A DNA stretch of 64,000 nt from Ligustrum vulgare. Its lineage: Eukaryota; Streptophyta; Magnoliopsida; Lamiales; Oleaceae. Of the stretch, positions 11,691 to 23,684 are shown one piece after another (the stretch's first letter is position 1; each line of letters opens with the position of its first letter). A program made the translations under genes and the position numbers. The notes under the pieces are model-generated. The model was not told the origin of the DNA and made no database searches. It worked only from the letters and a program-made list of their open reading frames with translations. The stretch is from NCBI GenBank assembly GCA_963555705.1, contig OY743168.1:24558139-24622138 (forward strand), read 5' to 3'.

Positions 11691-12818
11691 TTTTAGGGCC
11701 CTTAAAACATTCAGGATATATGGTGGCAAGAGGAGTATAGGCAATGCAAATTGAAAAACAATTACGGTATGTCAATTTAAAAGTCATTACAAACTCCTGA
11801 ATAATTATATATATTTCTATTTATTTATAGGAATAATATTACTAATAGTTTTAATGTGAATATTTCAGTGTTTTTAATAACTCGAAGGTTCTGAATGTGA
11901 CTATTATGTTATGAGAAATATGTATCAGATAGTCACACAATATTTTCAATTAAGTTCTTTAGATAAGGTATTATAAGTTACTGAATACTACAATTTTTTT
12001 AATAATACATTTATTATAGTTATTAACAAATAACTAATCATTCATTTTAATTATTTGTAGTCATTTCATCAAGAATCTTATTCAATGAAGGAGATAGACA
12101 AGATTAGAAAGTTATGGGCCAACTATTATGAAGATTGTATGTAAATTTTGATTTTTTATGTTGAACATTTGTAATAAATAATTAATATTAATTTAAATTG
12201 ACTTATTTAATTTTACTATGCATTTGAATTTGATTATATTTTGGTTGTTTATAGCTACATTTGACGATGAGAATGTAAAAAAAATAACACGATTTTTGGG
12301 AAAAAAATAAAATTAAAAAAATAGGAATATGCGTTGGTTGTGGTGACAACTGACACATATAGTTGTTGCATATACGTCGATTTTCGTACAAATCGACGCA
12401 TATTTCGATCTATATGCGTCGGTTGTCACCACAATCGACGCATATAGTCAGACTTTTTGCGTTGGTTTACAACTGACGCGTTTTTGCCTTACCATTTACG
12501 TCTGTACCAAATGCGTCACTTCTACAATCGACGCATATTGTATTTTACAACCAACACAGATGAATGAAATTGTACTAGTGATTTACACGCCTAAAACAAA
12601 GAAGGAAAATATTACAACACAATGAAATTATCAAAAAGGAAAAAAATAGGAGAAAATCTTGAAGTTTCCAAATTTGGTCCAAGTGATCATTAGTGTAAAC
12701 TTGGGCGATCACTTGGCAATGATAGAAATGATTCTGCTAATTTATTTGTGCTCCAGGTGATTGTTTTTCTTTTGTACTTGGCGATAACTAGGAGTCATTT
12801 TCGACGAACACTTTAATA

Positions 12819-14890
12819 CTCCCCCTCAAGTTGAAGAGTGTGTCATGAATTCCCAACTTGCTTCGTAGTGTCTCTCAAAGCTTTGGTGAACACGTCTGTT
12901 AACTAGAAATGAGTAGGTACATATGATGTCCTGCTTGCAATTTTTCTCGAACAATGTGACAATCTATTTCAATGTGATTTGTGTGTTCATGAAATATCGT
13001 ATTAGCTGCAATGAAGGAATCCCCAAGAAATACATCGTAACATGTGACTAATCTTCTTGTGAAGTTGCAACCTATCCAATTTGAATAAAAAAATGCTTTG
13101 AGAGTGAGCTTGTTTGTAGAAGAAAATGATAGGCCCTAACTCGGTGTGCCTTTGATATATCTGAGAATTCGTAGAGTAGCATCCCAATGTGGTTTCCTAG
13201 GCTCATTTATGAATTGACTTAGGGTGAAAAAAAGAGTACACTATATCAAATCTTATGACGATGAGGTATACTAACTTCCCCACCAATTTTCTATAGTTAG
13301 CGGATCACTCAACATTGATCCATTTGTGGGATTGAGTTTTGAATTCTTCTCCATTGGAAAGTTTTCTGGTCGTGCACCAAGAAATCACATATCTTCAAAA
13401 ATATTGAATGCATATTTTCTTTTGGACGTTAAAATTTCTTTTGGGACTGAAAAAATTCAATGCTACGAAATATTTGAGATTGTCAAGATCTTCTATTTGG
13501 AAGTGTTTGAGGAGGAATTGCTTGAGATTTTCCATATCTTGTAGATTATTGCCTCTTAGGAGTATATCATAAACATAAATAAGTAATAAAATGAAAAATT
13601 TACCCCGAGTTTTGGTGAATAGAAAGTAGTCGGCCTTAGATTGTACATAACTTGATCTCTAAATTGTATCTAAGAAAGTAGAAAACCAATACCTTGATTC
13701 TTCTTTTAGCCCATACAAAGATTTATTGAGCTGAAACACTAGTTTCTTCCTCTATCAGTGAAGGCCAGATGAAGGTTCCATGTAGATTATTTCATGTAAG
13801 TCTTCATAGAGAAAAGTATTTTGAACATCAAGTTAATGAATAAATCAATAGCAAGTGGAAACAAAAAGAAGGAGGCACCGGAGAATAATGAGCTTAGCAG
13901 TGGATGAGAAAGTTTCATGGTAGTCAATCCCCTTAATATGGGTATACCATTGGCCACAAGACGAACTTTTCAACGTTCAATGGTACCATCAAAGAGATAC
14001 TTGATCTTGTAAAACCATTTGTAGCTAATGGGCTTTTGTCTAGAAGGGAGAGGGACCAAGCTCCAAGTATTGTTGTTTTCTAATATCTGGAATTCAATTT
14101 TCATAGCCTCTTGCCAGTTTGGATCAAGGATAATTGAGCATAAGACTAAGGTTCTTTATAAATGAATATGTGTGCTAAGAAAGAGCGGTGATGTGATGAA
14201 AAAAGAGAATAAGAAATAAAATTGGAAAGGGGATAACACGTACCTTTTGTTGAACTTATGATGGAGTTGAATGATCCACTGGAGTACACATGATGTAGTC
14301 TTTATGTCATGCCGGAGGCTGTTTAGATCGGATGAAATGACTGATGGTCGTGTCTAAGGGAGTAGGATTTGCAGAAGGATCTGGTGCCAATGCATTAGAA
14401 TCTGAACAAGTAGATTGAGACTGGGTGATGGTTGGTGAGCATCTGTAATATCTGAAGGTGTGAGTGTTGTATCATTATTATGTATAAGAGAGGTAGGTGT
14501 TAGCGGTGTGTTGGCGGAGTTATGGCGTGTTTGATGTATGTTGAAGTCGAGAGAGGAGTCTGGGAGATCCATGTCGAAGTTATGGAAGTCAAACGGAGGT
14601 GTATGATCATAAGGTGATGGATTTGCAGTGGAGAAGAATGAAAATGTAATCTCGTGAAATTTTATATCTCGACTTATGAAGAATTGATGAATATCTAGAT
14701 CATAGAGTTTGTAACCATTTTGAATAGTTGGATAACCAACAAAATCACATAGTTTGGTACTAGAATTTGAAGATGGATGTACATTGGTAGCATGACATAA
14801 GCAACCAAAAACTCTTGGATGTTCGAGTGACGACGTGTATTTCGAAAGGTGATTTATTGAATAGTAATGGTGAAGGTAGGAGACTGAAGA
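12819..14890 (-). pseudogene. Ty1/copia pol remnant (integrase C-end, RT, RNase H)
   Basis: Joining frames on the minus strand recovers copia pol in order. The C-terminal integrase region lies at about 14890-14600 (a 'VFGCLCY'-like block, then 'GYPT..GYKLYDLD'). RT follows at about 13740-13380, where 'LLIYVYDILLRGNNLQD' corresponds to the catalytic YVDD block with the first Asp changed to Tyr. The RNase H end is at about 13020-12850, with 'HTNHIEIDCHIVREKLQAG'. Many stops and frameshifts interrupt it, so it is dead. It is followed by a polypurine tract and LTR. Upstream it is cut at about 14890 by a gypsy-type LTR fragment. The small frames at 13002-13187, 13326-13544 and 14354-14572 are pieces or shadows of this relic. 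Confidence 0.82.
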
Positions 14891-14894
14891 GATA

Positions 14895-16209
14895 GATTGT
14901 GGTTAGGTTTAAAGATGGAAATTGCAGCTTAACAATATCGCCATGTTGTCAGACGTCAGCAGAAATAAGCACCTTTGTTTTTATCTTACCATGTGATCGC
15001 GCCTATTTGGCATGCGCGGTCGCGCATTGGTTCGACTGGGGCGTGAGTTGGGCTTTTGCACGTGGTCTCAATAGGTTTTCTTCCTTGTTTCACTAGGTTC
15101 CTCCACCATCTATATATACAACTTGTGAGGCATGAAAATGGGACATTTGCGTAGCCTCTCAACCACAATTACACAACATTTTAACATAAATCTTGGGAGA
15201 TCAATGCAAAGCAAAGCTTGGGAATTGAAGAATATCAATGAGGAATTGATTCTTGATGCAAGATTTTCTTTTTTTTCTCTCTCTCTCTCTCATTAATTTG
15301 ATAAACTCAACAAGTTTATTTATTATTTTTATTGCGTTTTTAATTAAGTTGTGATTAACAACTAAATTCTTAGTTAGGACAAATGATGTAGCCTAGTTTT
15401 ATGCTATTATTTTCATAATCCAAGTTTTGCATATGTGTTGCATGTATTGATTTTATTTTTTGTTTAATGCGTGAATTAATTAACCACTAATTTATAGATT
15501 TCATGTGTTGTTTTCATAATCCTAAATGTCAGCTAACAATTTAGATTGTGGAATAAAATTCTATAATTGAATAAGAGATAGAGATACACTTTTGTTATTA
15601 TTGCGGTCTTTATTTGAATTCTTATATTTCATGTACTTAATTAATGAATAATTCGGACTCTCTGTAGAGATAGGTGGTTGACTTAGTTAGGTAGATTTGA
15701 TTTAAACTTGAGAGATGAATTTCAATATGCATTTGTGATTTGATCAAGCGCATTATTAGGAATTAAACTTGAGATATGGAATTAGTAGTATTGGCTATAA
15801 TGAAATCATATTTTCCAACACTTTTAGCATCACTTTAGAAAAACAAAGATTTTCAATGTTTATCTCTTTTTATTGCATTTTTAATTATAATAGTTGCTTA
15901 TTTTAGTTTTAATAATACTATTTGGTTTATAAATTAGTTTATTTATGATTTTAAGGTAAAAAGTAGTGGTTGAAAATTGAAAAGAGAAATTGTGTGTGGT
16001 TAAAAAGTGATTTGAAAATTTTTGTGGTTTATAAACATGTTTATAAATCAATAATTTTCTTTTACCGAACACAAGATTCAAATAAAGTTTAGAGCTAATA
16101 CATTTTGGTACTTAATTGCAATCATCGTGGAAACGATAATTCAGAGTCTTAGGTCCACTTTATTACTTGTTACAATTCGTACACTTGCGATATATTTTGC
16201 ACACTACAA
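14895..16209 (+). repeat. Ty3/gypsy-type LTR fragment, 5'-truncated
   Basis: This resembles the solo LTR at 61961-63366 in organisation. Both have a GC-rich 'gcgcggtcgcgc'-type patch (here 15000-15030) and a TATA-like 'ctatatatacaac' near 15111. Both end with 'ggaaacgata ... ccactttattacttg ... cgtacacttgcg' (about 16130-16190). That ending is typical of LTRs that precede a TGGCGCC-type primer site in plant gypsy elements. The 5' part is missing. The frames at 14899-15168 are within it and are not genes. Confidence 0.6.
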
Positions 16210-16225
16210 AATAAGTGAACAATAA

Positions 16226-16520
16226 GAGCATCTACAATGATATATTTTTCAAATTTAAAAATGTTTGTCACATCATTAAGAAAGACAATGTGCCAATTTT
16301 TTTATATCCAATATGCTTTAAATTTTGGAGTCCATTATGATGACATGGAAACAATAAATGAAAAAAGTTTCAAGCTCACTTTTTACCACTTGAAAGAGTA
16401 TTTAACATGATGACTAAACAATTTTGATTAAATATTATTTTTTTAGTTTATTTTATTTAAATAAAAGGAATACCACATGGACAAGGCTGTGAGATTAAAA
16501 ATAATGTACTGGAGATGACA
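16226..16520. mobile_element. Possible MITE with GAGCATCT ends
   Basis: The left end reads GAGCATCTACAATG and the inverse of the right end reads CATCTCCAGTACAT. 'GAGCATCTCCAA'-type ends mark several plant MITE families. I found no clean target duplication. Confidence 0.3.
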
Positions 16521-16856
16521 TTTGACATTCTCTTTTCTTTTCCCCATTAAATATTTATCTTACGTGAAAAAAAAATTTTAAACATTATTTATCATATGAC
16601 AAAATTTATTCAATATGAAAAGTTCAGCATTTTAAATTGACAAGCGCTTTAATAAATTTGACTTCAATTTCGATTTTTCCTCTCTTGAACGTCGTGCCTG
16701 TCGTAATCTTTCTTTATTGCATAAAAAAGATGGACGAGGCAAATAAACCGTCGGCAAGAGTAACCATCAAAAGGAGACCTTTGTTGGGTAGAGTGGGGTG
16801 CATGAGGGTGTGTCCTATGATGATCTTGCACTGTTGACATCGACCTTCCTCCAAAC

Positions 16857-16858
<2 letters not shown>

Positions 16859-16900
<42 letters not shown>
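16859..16900. repeat. (TC)n microsatellite
   Basis: About 42 bases of TC. It creates the arginine/glutamate repeats of the overlapping minus-strand frames at 16664-16986, which are not supported as genes. Confidence 0.92.
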
Positions 16901-16903
<3 letters not shown>

Positions 16904-17153
16904 CTCGATAAGTATGAATATGCCAGAAACCATTTTTTATTTTTATTTTTTACAAGAAAAAAGTGACTTACTTTTACTGTAGACATTTAGAATAACTAAC
17001 TTAGCCTTAGGTAGGGAAGAATTCATAAATAACTTCGATAGAAATGACAAGAGGTGGCAAGTGTTTAATATTTGTGGATCAATTTCTGATTGAAAATGAA
17101 ATTTTATCATTTATAAAATTAGTAATCGCACACGATAGATATAATTGTCAATT

Positions 17154-17287
17154 ATTTATTGAATAAGTTGTAAAAATATAATGTCCTATATAAATTATAC
17201 TTTCATGTAGAATGAAAAATATTTATTGAATAAGTTGTAAAAATACAATGTCCGATATAAATTGTGCTTTCATGTAGAATGAAAAAT
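17154..17287. repeat. Two-copy tandem repeat, period 67
   Basis: The unit starting 'atttattgaataagttgtaa' at 17154 is repeated at 17221 with only a few substitutions. The flanking AT-rich sequence shows no other feature. Confidence 0.9.
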
Positions 17288-17289
17288 AC

Positions 17290-20200
17290 TAAGAAAAGTA
17301 AAACATAAAATTGCGAGTTGAATCAATGAGTTTATCGAAATCTAAAGTTGTAGAAAATTAAAAGATTTAATTGAATTGATTTAGAAAGATCGAATATCTA
17401 TTATTTTTTTCAATTTGATAAGAAAAATATTCAAAATTAATCATTTAATTCAAATTGAATTTAGGTAAGAAATTATATGTATCATTTTAGAATTTAAATG
17501 AGATAAATAAAAAACAATGGATATTGAAAAATGTAAGAAGTATAAATAAAACTTTTACATTTAGTATTTAAGACGATTTTACGAATGATATATTTAGAGT
17601 TTGCTCTCATTTCTTAGCTTTTATTAAACTTCTCGTTGAGATCTTAAATTGACAACCATATGTCATATTTTTTTACTTCAAAATGATGCAATAATTATCA
17701 AAAAAAAAAAAAACTATAACTTGTCATTTTATAGATATTTTTTTTCTTCACAAATTCATAAATCATGTACTACATGCATTAATTGAACTTTCTAATTCAT
17801 GTTTTGAAATAAGTTGATAAGGATAAGAAATTTCTTAAAATGATCAGTGAAAATGAGCGAAAAATTATGTGAGTAAAATGATGTTAGTTACCCTATTATT
17901 ATATATCAATAGAAGATATATAGATTGTCAAATGGAGGTTTACTTATTCTAACAGTTTTAACAAAGAAAAGTAATTAATAACCTTCCATCCCTCTTTATA
18001 TTGAGGTGTGAAACGCAAGCTTCTTGTACTGGCGCTTTACTATCATTGAATTCATAGTGGAAAGAAATTCAAACATTTTTCAAGAGCATAACATCTCACC
18101 ATAAAAAACCACAACTCAGACAGGATTCACGAGCAATTGTTTGGTGCCAATTATTGTTGTTTTCCATGTAACTTGTTCTTCTATGAGATGATGATTGATC
18201 ATCATGTAAATTAGCTAGAGTGGGTTACTCTTTGGAAATTAACCAATCATCATCATATCTATAAAGCTAGTGTGACTGATTGAAAACTGCATTAATATTT
18301 GCATGAAAATGGTGCTATGTGGTTGTGCTAATTAACTATACTTGGTGATATCAAAATCATTAGGAGGCCAAGTACAATATAGGGTGAATTTTGAAGATTT
18401 TGATACCATGGGGATATTAAACAGACCCTTTTCCTATAGCATGGGGAACGAAGCGGAAACCGACATTTGGATAGCTAGGGCCTTAACGTTGAGATTAAAC
18501 GTTGTGATTCGAAACTAAAGTTACTTTTTCCTTGTATATATTTACAAGTCGCGGATGCAAATTACTTGTGACTATGAATCCCGTTACCGGGATGAATTTC
18601 TACATCTGTAAAGAATAAATAATATACTATGCAGGAACATATTTGTTCCTCCATCATCCTTGTGAGTGCATTGGATGATAGAGGAATATCTAATATTGAT
18701 GGGTAAGTGATTCATGACTTCAACAGGAACTCTACAAGCACAAGTGGTTGAGATGGACCTTGTGAAAGAGATGGAATGGAAACTTAGATGCCAATGATGT
18801 TCACAGATGAGCTGAGGGGTCCTTAATTCGTGGTGGACGATGCCTTTCCGAATGGCTTGGTTGTGACAATTCCTCTCATTCATTACTAATTTCAATTGTT
18901 TTTTGCAGTATGTGGGACTTTAGATATTAATTTAATTAGTTATAAGTTGGTTTGTTAATTTTACTAATTTAAATGCAACAAGAACAAAACAACAACAACA
19001 ACAAATTAGCCCTATTTGCTGTAAATTTTGATAAAAATTGATGAAATGTGTGATTAAAAGTTATGGATCTCATGAAATATGTGGTTGAAATTTATCGTTG
19101 ACTTTGACTTATATTTAAATTCTAGATTTTAATTGGTATCAAACAGGACTATTCATTTCAATTAAATTTGAAGTTACTCTAGTCACTAATAGATCTAGGG
19201 AGAATTATGACAAAGTTGTCTTTCATTTAATTCATCTTGAATTAGTTATGCCGCTACTTATCGATGAGTATTCTCATTTTTGTATAAATAGAAACTTCAA
19301 ACAAATATGCTTTACTTATTCGCGAGAATGACATTCTTTGAAGATTCAATCTCTTTCACCATGGCTAAGATGACGATCGATAACGACACGTAGGCTATAA
19401 AGATATCGAGGAACAAATCACAAACGATAATATTACATTTTTTTAAAACAAAAGAAATAAACCTTTCAAGTGTTGATATCAGTAGGAATAAATTAATTTT
19501 ATGATTTTGTGGGGGTGAGGTGGGAGTGGAAGTGGGGGGGGGGGGGGGGTTCACAGTGTCATATCAAGGAGAACACGTTCAAATTGACTATTTTGCTTGA
19601 ATTTGAGAGACAAACATGCTTCTTTGATTCTAGATACAAATCTTGCCTTGATAAGCAATCTTAGTTTGTCAAAAGATATAATTCTCTCTTTTCTTTTTTG
19701 CATTATTTTAAGATCTTTTCTAGTAACTGAGCTTTCTTTTACAAGTATTGATTACACTTGGCAAGCACACGTCTTCATGCCATTTCCTTTCATATAATTA
19801 CTCATAATTTTATGAACCATTTGCAAGATTCTTAATGGACCATCGGTCACACCCACGGTACAAGGACCCCTCCTTTTTTTCGATTGCTTGAGGAATTTGA
19901 ATACTCGGTTAAATCAGATTTCCAAAACTTGTTCTTAATTTTTGGAATTGTAACTATGATTTAAAACATGTGAGTGTTAATCTTGGTCCGTTCTTCACCC
20001 GGTTGTGAGGTTCGTGTGAGTCATTATATCGAACTAGTCACCATGTTTCGTTTATGTACACATCATATTCAATGTTTATTAAAAAAAAAAAAAAATGCTA
20101 TTTTCATAAATGGGTGACTTTAAAAATTGAACTTCAAACCACTGTTCATTATGATATCGTATTACCCTTTCAAATAGTACCTAATTATAAGGTATTTAAG

Positions 20201-20330
20201 CTTTTGGATGCGATGCATATCGTTTTAATCACTTGATCTAAAAATTTAAGTTGTTAAATAGGGTACATGTATATCATTTGAATATTATTTTCAACACACT
20301 TCCACACGTATTTATTTTCTTGCATCAAAA
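17290..20330. other. AT-rich intergenic sequence without a recognisable gene
   Basis: Frames at 18584-18895 (minus), 19312-19554 (minus), 19597-19797 and 20054-20236 (plus) match nothing I recognise and have no supporting context. A run of 16 G sits at 19534-19549 and a run of A at about 20080-20095. The 18620-18900 block is slightly GC-richer and could be a gene fragment, but I cannot identify it. Confidence 0.45.
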
Positions 20331-20340
20331 TGAGATTTGA

Positions 20341-20430
20341 ATTCAAGACACTAGTATGCTCTAATATCATGTTAAATCACTTAATTTAAAATTTTATACT
20401 GTTGAATAGTTTCTCGATTTATATATTATT
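20341..20430 (-). repeat. Degenerate copia primer-site/LTR boundary
   Basis: On the minus strand 'TTAACATGATATTAGAGCA' resembles the LTR-end plus TGGTATCAGAGC primer site of copia or TRIM elements. A related 'aatcacttgat.taaaaattt' motif occurs about 170 bases to the left (20227). No coding sequence accompanies it. Confidence 0.3.
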
Positions 20431-21368
20431 GACATCCCTAATAGCTTAAACATAGATCTAAACTAAGTATAATGCCAAGATAGATGTCTTGAACACTTGG
20501 TTGATTTGGCTTGTCTTGTTTTGTTTTGTCTTTAAGGCAGTCGAGGCACATATAGCCAAAGATTGTTCAAGCTCGAGGAATATTCCTCAAATTACTACTA
20601 TTAACTCTTGCAGAACTACATTAATGATGCTCTAAACCAACGTGGGGAATAACATTTGTTCTCTATAGGTATTATGTCAAAACTTTTGTTTCCTTTTAGT
20701 TTTCTTTTCAAGTTGTTGGAAATAAGTTTCTCCAAGTATTTCCAATGAAGATTCTCAATAACCATACTTAATAATTTTTTAATTGTCATCATTTGACAAA
20801 AAAAAAGTTTTGAATAGTGATTGTTAGTATATGAAAGAAAGTTTTTGAATATATGTAGGATATTTTATTGTTAAAATTATTTATTACTGTACAAAAACAT
20901 GTTAAAAATAATGGGAATCAAATAGAGACTTAACGAGAGAGTGTGTTGTTAAAAAATTAACTTTTAGGGTAATTTTGAATGCTCTCTTGATGATCATCCG
21001 TGTGGATGGAGCCTTATAAATCCAATGATAAAAGTGGAATTAAAGTGGATGCTTTCATCCAAAACTGATTACTCCTCACAATGTTTTGTATGGCAAGCAA
21101 AGTCTTCTATGTCTTGTTGCTCGAATTGGAAAGCCTTGAGAATTTGAACTAAACTAATTGCCATTTTATTATGATGGATGATATGAAAAACCTTATTTTA
21201 AGTTGAGTTGATCACCACAGTTGAGCCGACCACTTCGTTAATGGTAAATTCCACTTTGAATAATACTCATTAAACTCAAAAAAGGATATTCGAACAGATT
21301 AAGATTCAAAAAAAGTGCACGAATTTCGAGGATAATGTTCTCAGTAAGTAGCCAATTTGCGGTGGTTA

Positions 21369-21440
21369 CATGGTAAGAGTAATTTGAATTGGATTTAATT
21401 GGTATAGGAGCAACCTGTTGAGAAAATGTATATAAGCATA
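21369..21440. repeat. Direct repeat, left copy (partner at 23150-23222)
   Basis: This block of about 72 bases ('tggtaagagtaatttgaatt' through 'aaatgtatataagcata') recurs at 23150-23222 in the same orientation with about six differences. The two copies bracket 1.7 kb holding a minisatellite and an LTR-like segment, as expected if a sequence was duplicated or something was inserted between them. Confidence 0.85.
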
Positions 21441-21559
21441 CTGACAGGTATGAATTTTTGATGGGCTATTCACAAATATACCCTACTTTTAGGGATCAAA
21501 CTGAAATTTACTTCAATTTTATAAATTTTGAAAATTACTTATAATAAAATTGTAAAAAC

Positions 21560-21775
21560 AAAAAAATACTTATGATACTTCTCAAATAGGTTAGTATCAT
21601 ACTATGATACTTTTCAATTGTTTTAGTATTACAGTATGATACTTATGATATTTTTTCAATTTTTTGTAGTATCACAGTATGATATTTATGATACTTTTCC
21701 ATTTTTTTAGTATCATAGTATGATACTTATGACACTTTTCAATTTTTTTTTTAAGTATCACAGATTAATACTTTA
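21560..21775. repeat. Palindromic minisatellite (about 50-bp units, four to five copies)
   Basis: The unit contains 'agtatcacagtatgatactt' and then 'atgatacttttcaattttt'. Copies begin near 21590, 21625, 21675 and 21715, with decay at both edges. Each carries the near-palindrome GTATCATA.TATGATAC, so single strands could form small hairpins. Confidence 0.8.
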
Positions 21776-21829
21776 CAAATTTTAAAAATATTTTATCTTA
21801 GACAAAAAAATCAAACAGTGTTCTGTACA

Positions 21830-22190
21830 TTTTCGGGAATAACGCACAACCATCTTTGCCAATTCGGATAAATCCACAACTTTTTTAACATCGGTGGCTT
21901 CAACTTCATGATCTTTAGCCTTTTCAGGAGCTGATAAAGAAGGTTGCACCAACTTTCTACCACCGGCACAATTCCACCGTTATTTCAGGAGTAGAAGCAC
22001 CACCCCCATAGAAGAATGAAAAACTCGAATTCAAAGATGCTTTCTGCTTGTTCAGAGCAATTGTGCAGGTCTTTCTTCTCTTACACTGTCAAATTGTTGC
22101 TGGGTTTTCTTCTTCCTCTTCTCTGCCGTGTGCAGCGGCAGGAGGTGGTGGATCTTGGTGGGGACTGAGCTTGTATAGATTGGAGTTTGT
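21830..22190 (-). pseudogene. Unidentified gene-like fragment
   Basis: The minus strand is GC-richer than its neighbours. Short open stretches include 'KKRKKKTQQQFDSV' near 22110 and, in another frame, 'LSAPEKAKDHEVEATDVKKV' near 21930. I cannot name the source gene. Stops and frame changes make it non-functional. It may be a captured or processed gene piece. Confidence 0.25.
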
Positions 22191-22429
22191 TGTGTATTAT
22201 TAATCTCTTATCAACATCAAAGCTTGTTGTACACAAGTCTAATCATTTCATGAAAGTTCCCTTGGGCGATTGAACCTCTCCGGATCTTCTCCACCAAATT
22301 CTTCTCAACCCATTCAGCTTCTCGCGGGCATCTCGTCGGTCGTGGAGTCCTCTTCTAATTGTTACAGGTTAGCTTTATTTTGAAGTAGAAGATTTTTATA
22401 TAGTTGTTGTTGTTGGTTTTTGAACACAA

Positions 22430-23113
22430 ACGGGCTAAATTATCAGAGGTCGGCCCAATCATGACCCATATATCAACCAATGTGCCCGACCTTACTTGGA
22501 AACTCCCTATCACAAGCTCATAGGATCGGTCATTATGCCCGAGCTTATTTCTTAACACGTGCCCGACCTCAAGCCCATTTGTCTTGACCCTGGATTTGTA
22601 GATGGGACTTGCTCGGCCTTGTTATACCTGAGGCTCATGTAAGCAAGTCACGGATTGTCCTTTGTCTATGGGCTTCGTAAATGGGTTGAATCCTGAAATT
22701 AATAAATCAAGTATATTCTTATAAGTAATTTCTCAGAAAGGAAAGTTCAAACTTTATAAGGACTTTTCCCTATAAGATAAATTCGTCTTAATAAGGACTC
22801 CTTCTCCTACTAGGAGAAAGTAACGGGTTTTGGACCCTATAAATAGAACTCATTTGATCAAAAATAAGATTCATTCATTATTAACATAATTTGTAGCTTT
22901 ATATTTTTCCTCTCTACTTTCTCGCTCCAGAAAACTAATTTTCACACTGGAGGGGCAACGGGAAGAATCCTCCTCTCTTTTTTTATTGGTTAAAGGCAAA
23001 TCAGACTACCTTTTCCAATAATCAAGCAGCTTCAGATTTTGGCACATCAAGGTTAAAGGCAAATCAGATTATCTTTTCCAGTGATCAAGCAACTTAGGGT
23101 CTTGACACGTTAA
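22430..23113 (+). repeat. Probable Ty3/gypsy LTR segment with a 63-bp tandem repeat
   Basis: GC-richer sequence with repeated 'gcccgac' words leads to 'ccctataaatagaactc' (TATA-like, about 22828). A leader and 'cattcattattaacataa' follow, an arrangement typical of LTR U3-R regions of Tat-like gypsy elements. Next to it, 22988-23050 and 23051-23113 are two tandem copies of a 63-bp unit starting 'ggttaaaggcaaatcaga'. The orientation is opposite to the gypsy remnant at 24.6-29.1 kb, so it belongs to another copy. Confidence 0.4.
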
Positions 23114-23149
23114 GGTTAGAAAATTTTACAGCATCATTTTTATTTGTTG

Positions 23150-23222
23150 CATGGTAAGAGTAATTCGAATTGAATTTAATTGATATAGGAGCAACCATGT
23201 TAAGAAAATGTATATAAGCATA
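23150..23222. repeat. Direct repeat, right copy (partner at 21369-21440)
   Basis: See the left copy. This one is followed by a short repeat of 'tttttatttgttgcat' (23138 and 23269). Confidence 0.85.
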
Positions 23223-23304
23223 GTTTGATTTTAAACCATACATGATATGACCATTTAAGAATCATAATTTTTATTTGTTGCATAGCGTAATATTATTGTA
23301 CCAT

Positions 23305-23680
23305 CACTACAAGAATGTGCGCCATCGGAAATTTCCTTTGGTGAAGCCCAGATTTTCATTGGTAAATGGGTTTTCTAACGGCAAAATGTTATTGGTAAAA
23401 TCCATTGGTAAAACCTTCGTCGGTAGTTTACTGACGGCTGGGGGGTTTGTTGGAAATATACCAAAGGAATAGCGATGGCGTTGTATTTCCTTGTTGATTA
23501 CCAATGACTATAAAATATTTTATTGGTAACGACATTACCAATGCAATGGTCCGTTGGTAAATTATTAGTGAAAAATTTTCGTTTGGATATCACCAAGGCC
23601 TTAACAATAGAAGGTTCGTTGGAGATCACCAACACTTTTTTTCTATAGAATGTTCCTTGGTGATTACCAACACCTATCTG
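23305..23680 (+). mobile_element. CACTA element terminus with subterminal repeats
   Basis: CACTACAAGAATGTGCGCCA at 23305 is a CACTA-type end. It is followed by many 'attggtaaa' and 'ttggtgattacc' units in both orientations up to about 23670, as expected of a CACTA subterminal array. The matching second end was not seen. Frames at 23275-23504 arise from these repeats. Confidence 0.6.
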
Positions 23681-23684
23681 TAGG

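Larger units (their letters stand above)
11042..12580. mobile_element. CACTA (En/Spm) element, non-autonomous
   Basis: The ends are CACTAGTACAAATT at 11042 and its inverse ending TGTACTAGTG at 12580, flanked by ATT on both sides (11039-11041 and 12581-12583). That is the 3-bp target duplication of CACTA elements. Both subterminal zones carry many copies of a 'TGCGTCGGTT'-type unit in both orientations (about 11150-11325 and 12330-12540), the expected transposase-binding arrays. No transposase gene is present. The interior holds GC-richer, gene-leader-like sequence (11330-11590) with a CT microsatellite, and a second CACTA end at 11592. Confidence 0.88.
10877..12818 (-). repeat. 3' LTR of a copia element, split by a CACTA insertion
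   Basis: On the minus strand a polypurine tract (ttgagggggagt) ends at about 12819 and LTR-like sequence follows. It breaks at 12581, where the CACTA element starts, and resumes at 11041 with 'aatgtccgagatttatccat', a TATA-like 'ctattatatataga' and an end near 10877. Removing the CACTA element leaves about 400 bases of LTR. The exact ends are uncertain because the terminal TG appears mutated. No 5' LTR is present. Confidence 0.65.

Noticed and set aside
16664..16986. Minus-strand frames with Arg-Glu repeats
   Set aside because: They are the translation of the TC microsatellite.
18584..18895. 103-residue minus-strand frame
   Set aside because: No recognisable motif, start context or neighbouring exon; kept only as an unassigned GC-richer patch.
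21560..21775. Repeat array as a CRISPR locus
   Set aside because: The units are contiguous and diverged with no unique spacers, and the genome is a plant.
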